A stretch of 64,000 bases of DNA from Pedobacter suwonensis (GTDB taxonomy: Bacteria; Bacteroidota; Bacteroidia; Sphingobacteriales; Sphingobacteriaceae), in the NCBI RefSeq assembly GCF_900111825.1, contig NZ_FOJM01000011.1, forward strand, positions 62,001 through 126,000, read 5' to 3'. The position numbers and the translations under genes were made by a program. The notes under the pieces were generated by a model. It had not been told where the DNA came from and searched no databases. It saw only the letters and a list, made by a program, of their open reading frames with translations. This document shows, one piece after another, positions 37,527 through 45,820 of the stretch. Each line of letters starts with the position of its first letter. Within the stretch, counting starts at the first letter, position 1.

Positions 37527-37889
37527 TTAATTAAGCAGGGCGTTAACGGACTCTAAAATATTGTTTAAATCAAAAGGTTTGGCTATAAATTGATTGGCGC
37601 CTGCATCACTTGCTACCTGTTCACCATCTCTGCTGGCAGAAATTACAATTACTTTTAATTGTTGATGTGCCGAGTGCTTTCTTAGGTGCTTCAGTACCTC
37701 TTGTCCCGAAAGTCTAGGCATCCATAAATCCAGGATCAGTAAATCCGGTTGTTCCTTATCAATAGCCGCCTGTACTTTTAAACTGTCATTCACCGAAATC
37801 ACCGTATGTCCCACTTCATCCAAAATCATTTCCAATACATCAATAATCCCTTCATCATCATCACAGATCATGATTTTCTTTTTATCCAT
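37527..37889 (-). CDS. Single-domain response regulator
   Basis: A 120-residue stand-alone receiver: acidic D10-D12 (MICDDDEG), phospho-acceptor D54 in LLILDLWMPRLSG, VIVISASRDG and K103 in FIAKPFDLN. No output domain follows, so it must act through protein contacts, as in phosphorelays or CheY-like control. Its start overlaps the end of the LOV kinase gene by 8 bp, which marks it as the partner of that kinase. Confidence 0.95.
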   Translation of the reverse strand: MDKKKIMICDDDEGIIDVLEMILDEVGHTVISVNDSLKVQAAIDKEQPDLLILDLWMPRLSGQEVLKHLRKHSAHQQLKVIVISASRDGEQVASDAGANQFIAKPFDLNNILESVNALLN

Positions 37890-39435
37890 TCGTTTCCTTT
37901 CCTGCCTTAGGTAAAGTAAAACTGAATATAGAACCTTTGCCTATTTCACTTTCTACCCAAAGGGTTCCATTATGTCTTTTAATAATCTGATCGCAAATAT
38001 AGAGTCCTATGCCCATCCCTGGAAACTTCTTCTGGATTTCTACACCCCGGTAAAACCTTTCAAAAACTTTTTTCCTGTCTTCAGCACTCATTCCCAAACC
38101 AAAATCCTTAACCGATACCTTTACATAATCACTTACGTTGGCAATATTGACTTCAATTTTTTCCGAATCGGGTGCATATTTAATGGCGTTTGATAATAAA
38201 TTGCTCACCACTTGAGCAATGTGCGACTCATCTGCAAGCACCTTTGCACCAGTTTGGCCATTTAGTATGATCTGATGACCAGGAACTGTTGTACGCATAC
38301 CATCAACAGCTTCAGCAATCATGTTATCGAAATCAAACTGCGCCATATGCAACTCCATATTACCACTCTGGATACGCGAAACATCAAGCAATTCGCTAAT
38401 CAGCGAATTTAAGCGTTCTACATATACCGATACTTTGCCAAAAGTAGATAGAAATTTCTCACTCGCATCTTGAGGCATGGCGCGTTCTAACAACTGCACA
38501 TAACCTTTTATTGTAGTAAGCGGGGTACGGAGTTCATGACTGGCAATGGATAAGAAGTCGTCTTTTCTAATTTCCACCTCACGCCTTTCCGTAATATCTT
38601 CAATAGCGAGCAGGATTTGGTCTTTAAATTGCCCTTCAAATTCTACGCGGTATGCATTCAAGAGCATTAATTTCTTTCCAATATGTGGAAAATCATGCTC
38701 AACTTCGAAATCCACAACAGGATTATTGGTTGGCAGAATTTTAACAAGCAGATCACGAAGCTTCGGAATATCCCACTGGTGGTTACCTAAATCATATAAC
38801 TGACGGCCAACCGTTTCTTCCTTACTTACCTTAAATGTCCTCAAAAAGTGATTGTTGGCACTAAGTACATTGAAATTAGGATCAAGTACCAAAAGCCCCT
38901 CGCGAACCGTCTCTATAATACTGGACAGGAAGGCTTCGCTTTCCCGAAGTTCTTTTGTACGCTCCTTGATCCGGTTTTCCATCACCAATTTTTGCTGCCG
39001 CAAATCGTGCTCCGCATTCTTCCTTGAGGTTACATCGTTCTGCACCCCTATAAAATGGGTTACTTCACCATTGGCATTTTTTACTGGCGACATATAGAGT
39101 TCGTTCCAGAACAGATCGCCATTTTTTTTATAATTTCTGATTTCTACCCGGCATTCTACCCCTTCTGCAATGCTTTTACCTAAAATTGCCCGTTCTTCTT
39201 GGTTTCGGTCCTGAGCCTGCAAAAACCTGCAATTATGTCCAATAATCTCCTTTCTCGAATATCCCGTAATTTTTTCAAAGGCCTTATTGCAATAAATGAT
39301 TGGATTGTCTTGCTGGGTATTATCGGTAATGATGATGCCAGAAATAGAGGCATCCAATGCCATAGTCATCAGTTGAAAATTAGATGCACCTGCATTTCCT
39401 GAAAGTTCAAATTTTCTATTGTTAGATGTTTCCAA
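37882..39435 (-). CDS. LOV-domain (blue-light) sensor histidine kinase
   Basis: A 517-residue soluble kinase. Residues of about 22-145 form a PAS domain with every LOV hallmark: GHNCRFLQ with the photoactive C69, FMN-contacting N101 (NYKKNG), N111 (LFWNELYMSP) and Q132 (FIGVQNDVT). A coiled linker, a second PAS (about 165-285), HisKA with H300 (FLSIASHELRTPLTTIKGY) and HATPase (VVSNLLSNAIKYAPDS; GMGIGLYICDQI) follow. Without a membrane helix it is cytosolic. Light should drive a cysteinyl-FMN adduct and change kinase activity. It pairs with the overlapping single-domain receiver. Confidence 0.92.
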   Translation of the reverse strand: METSNNRKFELSGNAGASNFQLMTMALDASISGIIITDNTQQDNPIIYCNKAFEKITGYSRKEIIGHNCRFLQAQDRNQEERAILGKSIAEGVECRVEIRNYKKNGDLFWNELYMSPVKNANGEVTHFIGVQNDVTSRKNAEHDLRQQKLVMENRIKERTKELRESEAFLSSIIETVREGLLVLDPNFNVLSANNHFLRTFKVSKEETVGRQLYDLGNHQWDIPKLRDLLVKILPTNNPVVDFEVEHDFPHIGKKLMLLNAYRVEFEGQFKDQILLAIEDITERREVEIRKDDFLSIASHELRTPLTTIKGYVQLLERAMPQDASEKFLSTFGKVSVYVERLNSLISELLDVSRIQSGNMELHMAQFDFDNMIAEAVDGMRTTVPGHQIILNGQTGAKVLADESHIAQVVSNLLSNAIKYAPDSEKIEVNIANVSDYVKVSVKDFGLGMSAEDRKKVFERFYRGVEIQKKFPGMGIGLYICDQIIKRHNGTLWVESEIGKGSIFSFTLPKAGKETNG

Positions 39436-39761
39436 TTGATCTGTATAAAATTGTGTGTATCTGACTTGTATTTTGAGAAGTGTTTAACCACTTCTAATTT
39501 CGTTTTAATTAATAAAATTCCATCATATAACCCCTTAATTAGTAATTTGTTTTATTTCTTTACAACTAAAATCGGTTACATTGATGCGTGTTGGAAATCA
39601 TCTATGTGGAAAAAAAAGACAACTATAAATATTACTTCTCAACCCAGGTTAATTTAAAATATTATGCTAAACTAGTCTTTTTTTCAAAACAATTAAGAAA
39701 AGACCAATGTTATAACCGCACATCTACCTAAAATAAATAACTGTTCAATCAGTTAGTTGAT

Positions 39762-39795
39762 GCGGCTACTGGCAATCCGGTAGTCGCTTTTTTTT
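39762..39795 (+). terminator. Intrinsic terminator on the plus strand without an assigned gene
   Basis: GCGGCTACTGG (39762-39772) and CCGGTAGTCGC (39777-39787) pair with two G-U pairs around loop CAAT, followed by eight T. It points along the plus strand, but the genes on both sides lie on the minus strand. It may end a small RNA read from somewhere in the gap 39436-39761. Nothing else is recognised in that gap; a short 73-codon frame there is not credible. Confidence 0.7.
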
Positions 39796-39823
39796 AGCTA
39801 AGCAGTGTCTGATGCGCTTTGCT

Positions 39824-42751
39824 TTAATCTGCCAGCGGCAAGAAAAAATAAAAGGTAGAACCTACCATAGGTTCGCTCTCTACCCCTATGGTACCACCAT
39901 GGCGGTTCACGATTTCTGCACAAAGGTATAAGCCGACACCAAATCCCCTAAAACCTTTATTTGCAGATTCGGTACGGTAAAACCGCTTAAATACATGTAT
40001 TTGGTCTTCCTTTTTTATCCCAATTCCGTAATCCCGTATACCTATTACTGCTTGTTTTTCGTTTTTATTTACAGCAATTTCAATCTTCGGTGCTTCCGGT
40101 GCATATTTTACGGCGTTTATCAACAGGTTTGTGATAACCTGGCCAATTTTTTCCCGATCACCTCTTACCTGGAGATTATCACCACCGGTGAAATGGAGGA
40201 TATGCGAAGGAGATGTAAATTGTACTTCGGCTGCAATTTCCTTAGCCAGTTCATCAATATCAAATTGTTCCCAATTCAGGTGCAACATCCCTTCATCCAG
40301 TTTACTCACATCAAGGAAATCGTCAACCATCCTCGCCATTCTCGTGATCTGGTAACCGGCCCTTTCTGCTGCATTGGCTATCAAAGGTTCATTAATTGTT
40401 GCAGACTTTTTCCCTATGAGCTGAATATAACCAAAGAGTGCGGTCAACGGCGTTTTTAATTCGTGGGAAGCAACGGCCACAAAATCGCGCATACGCCGTT
40501 CATTGTAAAGCCTAACCCTGTTTATTTTAATCTGCGCACGTACTTTACTCAGTAACTCCTGTGCAGAAAAGGGCTTAACCAGATAATCATCTGCACCTGC
40601 TTCCAACCCATCAATCCTGGCTTCTTCGCCTGCCCTTGCCGAAAGAAAAATAAGTGGGATCCAATGTTTTTCTTCTCTTTCCCTGATTTTTTTAAGCAAA
40701 GCTTTTCCATCCATAACAGGCATCATGATGTCACTAAGGATAAGCTCGGGAGTGAAAGTGCTGAGTTTTTGCAGGGCATCTTCACCATTAACTGCTGTGT
40801 AAACGTTAAATTCAGGTTCAAGCAAACGTTTCAGATAGGCGCGCATATCGTTATTATCATCAACAATCAGCACCTTAGCTTCGGGCTGGTGTACGTGGTC
40901 AGCCTTAGTAGGTTTGTTCTCCTTTACTATTTCACTATACTCTTCACCTAATAAGCCTGAAGCCTCTTGAAGAAAAGATTCTCTCAAACCGATCATCAGT
41001 CCCTGAAAACCTTTTTGATGCACTTGTTCTGCAGGCAGATGAGAACTTCCTAAAGGGATACGCAAAGTAAAGGTTGATCCCGTTCCAAAAACACTCTCTA
41101 CAGCTATATCTCCGCCGTGTAACCCAACAAGCTCACTAACCAATGAAAGTCCGATGCCAGTTCCCTCATGGGTTCTGCCAATCGCATTTTCCACCCGATG
41201 AAAGCGTTCAAACATATGCGGAAGTTCAGCCGCTGGTATACCTACCCCGGTATCTGAAACCTTTAAGATCACATGATCACCCTCTTTAATCAATTCGACG
41301 GTAATTTTTCCTTCAAGGGTATACTTAAAAGCATTGGAAAGCAAGTTGAGTACAATCTTTTCCCACATCTGGATATCGAGGAAAACTTCAAAAGAGTGTA
41401 AATCAGCTTTAACAACAAGCTCCATACCTGCTTTCTCAATAATAGAGCGGAAGCTACTGGCGAGGTCGGTAGTTACCCCTACAATATCAACCGGCTGAAA
41501 AGCAGCTTTTACCCTCCCGGCTTCCACCCTGCTAAAATCGAGCAGGTTGTTAACCAGTTTGAGCAGGCGCATGGAATTACGGTGCGTAGAAAGTACAATC
41601 TCGCCAATTTCAGGATCGGCCATAATGGTTTTGGCCTGGAGATCTTCCAGCTGCCCAAGCATTAACGTAAGAGGCGTACGAAACTCATGACTGACGTTAC
41701 TAAAAAAAGCTGTTTTCGATCTATCTATTGCAGCCAGCGCTTCCGCCCGTTTCTGTTCCTGCTCGTAGGCATATACGTTAGAAACCGCACTACTAAAAGT
41801 ATTGGCCAAAAGCGAGTAAAAGCCCAGGTATTCTTCATCAATGGCTCTTCTGGCACTCACGCCAGCAACAATGTAACCAAAGGGTTTTTCCTTACCCGAA
41901 ATGAATACCGGCAAAATTACTGCTGTAGTTGGTGTTTCAGGATAGGGCTGGCAGGCAAAATTACCAAACCTCAAAATCAAATCGTCTAAAACCAAAGGCG
42001 CATCAACTGCTCTTGCTAACGGCCAGGCTTGTGCGTTTCCATCAAATAATATTTCAGGAATAGCCAATGCCGGGGCAAGCGCTGTGCCTGCACTATTGAT
42101 CAAAGTGGCAGATACGCCATCATCTGCTATACTGTAAAACAAGATAAAAGGCAAATCGGCAACAAAATCCGGCTGCTTTTCCACAATCAGGCTGCCTATA
42201 TCTTCAATGGACTTTGCCCTGGCTAAAACCGATGCCAGATCGCGGAGCACCTGCGTTCTGCGGCCATTGAGCATTTTATCGGTAGTTTCGGTAATGGGGT
42301 GAAATATTCCGCCCACCTCACCAGATTCATCCCGTATAGGTGCAAATGAAAAAGTCATGAACGCTTCTTCCAGGTAGCCGTACCGAAACAAAAACATCTG
42401 TTGATCGGTAATGTAAGTTCCTTCTCCCTGCTGTCCGCGCGTAAATTTATCGCCAACCACCTCCAGAGCAGATTCCCAGCAAATGCGAAAATTCATGCCC
42501 ATTGATTGGGGATGCATGGTTCCACAGATGGGGCGGTAGGCATCGTTATAAATCTGTATCGTTTCTGGTCCCCAGGCAATAAGGATCGGAAAAGTGGAAG
42601 AAAGACACAAACTCACAGATGTCCGAAGACTTTGCGGCCACGTTTCAACCGGGCCTAATGGATTATCAGACCAATCCATTGAGCGGATTAATGCGCCCAT
42701 TTCTCCACCGCCAGATAAAAACTGTTCGTTAGAGAAGCTTTGATTATCCAT
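39824..42751 (-). CDS. Dual-kinase hybrid sensor (PAS/GAF-HK-REC-HK)
   Basis: A 975-residue soluble protein. The N-terminal PAS-like region (about 20-160; DWSDNPLGPVETWPQSLRTS, FRYGYLEEAFMTFSFAPI) is the type found in bacterial hybrid sensors starting with a PLGP motif. A GAF-like region (about 165-335) follows. First kinase: H355 (FFSNVSHEFRTPLTLM) and ATPase (LNLLSNAFKYTLEG, GTGIGLSLVSELVG). Receiver: D674 (ILSDIMMPVMDG), K727 (YLVKPFSAQEL). Second kinase: H763 (FVAVASHELKTPLTALFGY) and a second ATPase (FGVGLYLCAEIVNRHGG). Two complete kinase cores around a receiver allow internal phosphorelay. No output domain. It is upstream of the LOV kinase gene on the same strand but 388 bp away. Confidence 0.93.
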   Translation of the reverse strand: MDNQSFSNEQFLSGGGEMGALIRSMDWSDNPLGPVETWPQSLRTSVSLCLSSTFPILIAWGPETIQIYNDAYRPICGTMHPQSMGMNFRICWESALEVVGDKFTRGQQGEGTYITDQQMFLFRYGYLEEAFMTFSFAPIRDESGEVGGIFHPITETTDKMLNGRRTQVLRDLASVLARAKSIEDIGSLIVEKQPDFVADLPFILFYSIADDGVSATLINSAGTALAPALAIPEILFDGNAQAWPLARAVDAPLVLDDLILRFGNFACQPYPETPTTAVILPVFISGKEKPFGYIVAGVSARRAIDEEYLGFYSLLANTFSSAVSNVYAYEQEQKRAEALAAIDRSKTAFFSNVSHEFRTPLTLMLGQLEDLQAKTIMADPEIGEIVLSTHRNSMRLLKLVNNLLDFSRVEAGRVKAAFQPVDIVGVTTDLASSFRSIIEKAGMELVVKADLHSFEVFLDIQMWEKIVLNLLSNAFKYTLEGKITVELIKEGDHVILKVSDTGVGIPAAELPHMFERFHRVENAIGRTHEGTGIGLSLVSELVGLHGGDIAVESVFGTGSTFTLRIPLGSSHLPAEQVHQKGFQGLMIGLRESFLQEASGLLGEEYSEIVKENKPTKADHVHQPEAKVLIVDDNNDMRAYLKRLLEPEFNVYTAVNGEDALQKLSTFTPELILSDIMMPVMDGKALLKKIREREEKHWIPLIFLSARAGEEARIDGLEAGADDYLVKPFSAQELLSKVRAQIKINRVRLYNERRMRDFVAVASHELKTPLTALFGYIQLIGKKSATINEPLIANAAERAGYQITRMARMVDDFLDVSKLDEGMLHLNWEQFDIDELAKEIAAEVQFTSPSHILHFTGGDNLQVRGDREKIGQVITNLLINAVKYAPEAPKIEIAVNKNEKQAVIGIRDYGIGIKKEDQIHVFKRFYRTESANKGFRGFGVGLYLCAEIVNRHGGTIGVESEPMVGSTFYFFLPLAD

Positions 42752-42979
42752 TATTTTATTTATTTATGGCGATAAAGATAATACAAATAGCATCAACAAA
42801 ACCTTAATAATCGAATAACTTACTTATGTTACCCTGCAAAACTGAAATACATCCAATTAGCCTGTTATCCGATCTCTTTCTGCTGTAACAGAGGTATAAA
42901 ACATTTTGCAAAAATTAATGTTTATCTGCAAATAGCTCAACCCTTTCGAGGAGATGTAATCACCATTATCACGCACATA

Positions 42980-44302
42980 TTGGAAAAAATAATCAACAAA
43001 CCTGCATCAGGAAAACTTATTTACCGGCTTTTGCTGATTCTCGCATTGGGCATACTGCTTGTAGCCGAAGGCTTTTTTGGTTTCAGGCTACACGAACTAT
43101 CTGAAAAACAGGAACAGATTAAACACGATTACTCACGGGTAAACAACATCACTTATGGACTGTTTTCTGTGCAACAATGGAAAGATAAGGTAGCAGATAT
43201 TGTTCACCACCAGGTTTCTGGCCTCAAAATAACCCGCAAACAAAAAAAGGTACTACAGGGCGAAGTTGAACAGGTACTCCTTGCACTTATTGATAAGGCA
43301 GAAGCCCTGGTAAACAAACCCAAAAAAACCATTAGCGGGAAGATCCAAAAGTTTGCCATCAAAAATTTTGTTAATTCGGATAGTATCCGCGCAGAAGTGC
43401 CAAACTTCGCCAAAAAAATAATTGCTGAAATTGATAATCCTAAAAATAAAAAGCAACTGGGCCGTATGGCCCTGGGCGAGTTTAATGAGATAGCCAAAGA
43501 AGAAAGTCAGGATACCGCGTTTATAGCCAATAACGCCATAATGAAAAAAATTTACAACCGTTATGGCGTATCTGATAATCAACAGTTAAACCAGAAGCTA
43601 ACTAGTTCATTAAACAGCATCAGGCAGCAAACCTACTACTACTGTTTTGGGATGTTAGGCTGCGTAATCATCGTACTATCATTCTGGTGGCTACTGCGCA
43701 AACGTAGGGATTTGCATACCACGCTTTTCATTATGTCGTTACTTTTTGCCTTTATGCTTTTAGCAGTCGGCCTAACCGCCTCTATGATTGAAGTTGATGC
43801 CAGAATCAGGTCTTTAGATTTTGTTTTACTGGGAGAACATGTTGTTTTTAATGATCAGGTACTTTTTTTCCAGAGCAAAAGTATAATGGATGTCGTGCGG
43901 GTACTCATCAGCCAATCGGCAATAGATTCTGTACTGGTTGGCGTATTGATTCTGGCTTTTAGTATTTTGTTCCCCGTAGTTAAGCTCTCGTCAACAGGGA
44001 TTCACCTGCTGGGCGGCAAAAAGTGGGCAGAAAATGGTATAGTTAAGTATTTTGCTTTTCAATCAGGAAAATGGAGCATGGCCGATGTAATTGTGATCGC
44101 TATTTTAATGGCATACATTGGGCTTAACGGATTACTTGAAAACCAGTTGAGGGCCCTGAATATCAATAATGATTCGCTTACTATCCTCACAACCAACAAC
44201 ACCGCGCTGCAACCTGGTTACATTGTTTTTATTTGTTTTGTACTTTATGGATTGATCCTTTCTACCATCCTTAAATCTATTACCCCGCACGAGGTGCATT
44301 AA
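42980..44302 (+). CDS. PqiA-like membrane protein with extra N-terminal domain (paralog 1)
   Basis: A 440-residue protein starting at a TTG; no in-frame ATG fits, and upstream ATGs run into stops. TM1 is at about 15-35, followed by a periplasmic domain of about 200 charged residues (HDYSRVNNITYGLFSVQQWK, LKITRKQKKVLQGEVEQVLL) and four more membrane helices from about residue 215. The C-terminal part has EVDARIRSLDFVLLGEHVVF, then GKWSMADVIVIAILMAYIGL, which resembles the GKWSMxDV segment of paraquat-inducible protein A. The substrate is unknown, but PqiA proteins work with MCE-type lipid transporters. No MCE gene lies nearby. Confidence 0.75.
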   Translation: MEKIINKPASGKLIYRLLLILALGILLVAEGFFGFRLHELSEKQEQIKHDYSRVNNITYGLFSVQQWKDKVADIVHHQVSGLKITRKQKKVLQGEVEQVLLALIDKAEALVNKPKKTISGKIQKFAIKNFVNSDSIRAEVPNFAKKIIAEIDNPKNKKQLGRMALGEFNEIAKEESQDTAFIANNAIMKKIYNRYGVSDNQQLNQKLTSSLNSIRQQTYYYCFGMLGCVIIVLSFWWLLRKRRDLHTTLFIMSLLFAFMLLAVGLTASMIEVDARIRSLDFVLLGEHVVFNDQVLFFQSKSIMDVVRVLISQSAIDSVLVGVLILAFSILFPVVKLSSTGIHLLGGKKWAENGIVKYFAFQSGKWSMADVIVIAILMAYIGLNGLLENQLRALNINNDSLTILTTNNTALQPGYIVFICFVLYGLILSTILKSITPHEVH

Positions 44303-44313
44303 ATCTAAGATGA

Positions 44314-45663
44314 ATGAGCGAATTGCAAAAAGATAATATGAATACAAATAAGCAGGTTAAGCCAGATCAATCCAGGTCGGCATCTTTTATCCTGATTGCC
44401 GCACTTTTGCTGCTTTTAATGGCTGCAGCGTATTGTGGCTACCATTTCCGCGAACTGGCTTATGAGCAAAAACACATTAAGGAAGATTACAGCCTTTCAA
44501 ACAACATTACTTTCGGCATATTTTCGGTAGACCGCTGGGGAGATAAAATCTCAGCAGTGGTTGATCGGAAGGTAAAGGGCTTTAACCTTACCAAAAGCCA
44601 AAAGGTGGATATGCAACAGGAAGTTGAAAAACAATTACATGGCATGGTAAACAAAGCCGTTGCTGAAGTGACGAGACCGCAGAAAGGACTTGGTGCCAAA
44701 CTTAAAAAACTGGCGTTTAATACATTTGTAGATGTTAAAGAAATCCATGCATTGGTGCCATCTTTCTCACGTACCATTGTAACCAAAATAACCAGCCCCA
44801 GAAGCTTGAAAAAATTAAAATCTGTAGCAACCGGAAAACTCGACGAACTGGAAGCGCAGACTTATGACCGAAGCGATCAAACCATCTCATCCGTAGAGCA
44901 TAGCATTTTTAAAAAGTATAAAGTAGATAATGCCAACGCTTTTGACAAAGTTGTAAATGCCAAACTTAGCCACATTAAAGGTTTGAGCTATCAGTATGCA
45001 ATCGGGATGACTGCTTGTATTGTAATTGCCCTAATGCTTTGGCTTTTATTACGCAAACGAGTGGATAGCGAAGTTACCCTTTTTGTGATATCATTGCTTT
45101 TCGCGTTCATTTTACTTGCAGTTGGTGTGTCATCACCCATTATAGAGGTAGACGCCAGAATTAAAACACTTGAGTTTGCTTTGTTAGGGGAAAAACTGGT
45201 TTTCAACAACCAGGTACTCTTTTTTCAAAGCCAGAGTATATTGGGTATTATTGGCACCCTGATAGAACAACCCAAACCAGATGCGGTACTGGTAGGCGTA
45301 TTACTGATGCTTTTCGTGGTTATACTGCCCCTGCTACGCCTCATTGCACGTGGATTGCAGGTATCATGCAGTAAATTATTAGGCAATTCAAAATTCATCC
45401 GTTTTCTGGCATTTGACCTCGGCAAATGGGATATGGCAGATGTGATGGTAGTTGGGATAGCCATGACCTATATTGGTCTTAACGGGATTTTAAAAAGCCA
45501 GCTATCCGGGCTCAATATCGACACCGAAGCGCTAAAAGTGGTTACGGAGAATAATTCTGCGCTACAGTTAGGCTTTTTTGTATTTGTTGCCTATGTGGCT
45601 TATAACATGATTTTATCCGCTATACTGAAACGCATAGATGAACAAAATGGACCTTGTATTTAA
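44314..45663 (+). CDS. PqiA-like membrane protein with extra N-terminal domain (paralog 2)
   Basis: A 449-residue tandem paralog of the preceding gene, 11 bp after its stop. The same layout is kept: TM1 at about 26-45, a basic periplasmic domain (EDYSLSNNITFGIFSVDRWG, FNLTKSQKVDMQQEVEKQLH), and C-terminal helices with EVDARIKTLEFALLGEKLVF, VLFFQSQSILG and GKWDMADVMVVGIAMTYIGL. The two differ most in the N-terminal cytoplasmic tail and middle domain, so they may form a heteromer. Membrane function is unknown. There is no signal for a cofactor or enzyme motif. Confidence 0.75.
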   Translation: MSELQKDNMNTNKQVKPDQSRSASFILIAALLLLLMAAAYCGYHFRELAYEQKHIKEDYSLSNNITFGIFSVDRWGDKISAVVDRKVKGFNLTKSQKVDMQQEVEKQLHGMVNKAVAEVTRPQKGLGAKLKKLAFNTFVDVKEIHALVPSFSRTIVTKITSPRSLKKLKSVATGKLDELEAQTYDRSDQTISSVEHSIFKKYKVDNANAFDKVVNAKLSHIKGLSYQYAIGMTACIVIALMLWLLLRKRVDSEVTLFVISLLFAFILLAVGVSSPIIEVDARIKTLEFALLGEKLVFNNQVLFFQSQSILGIIGTLIEQPKPDAVLVGVLLMLFVVILPLLRLIARGLQVSCSKLLGNSKFIRFLAFDLGKWDMADVMVVGIAMTYIGLNGILKSQLSGLNIDTEALKVVTENNSALQLGFFVFVAYVAYNMILSAILKRIDEQNGPCI

Positions 45664-45772
45664 ATTGAAAGGTATAATTGTGGATTGGCAATAGCGTAAA
45701 CACGAATGAAGTCCTGCTGTTTGGGTCAACAATTGCAAGGTCAACAGATCAAGATTTAAAAAATGTTATTAC

Positions 45773-45802
45773 GTTGGTAAATAGCCAAAATGATTACATT
45801 TG
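45773..45802 (+). promoter_or_regulatory. Bacteroidota-type promoter of the PAS kinase gene
   Basis: GTTG (45773-45776), an 18 bp spacer and TACATTTG (45795-45802), a perfect match to the -7 consensus TAnnTTTG. Transcription would start near 45808, 13 bp before the ATG at 45821. This rules out the in-frame TTG at 45800 as the start. Confidence 0.75.
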
Positions 45803-45820
45803 TATTTAACGGGATATAAC

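Noticed and set aside
39436..39657. 73-codon plus-strand frame upstream of the LOV kinase gene
   Set aside because: AT-rich, no family, and located where the minus-strand promoter should be.
39995..40459. 154-codon frame antisense to the hybrid kinase
   Set aside because: Shadow of a strong coding region on the other strand; Cys/Phe/Tyr-rich with no family.
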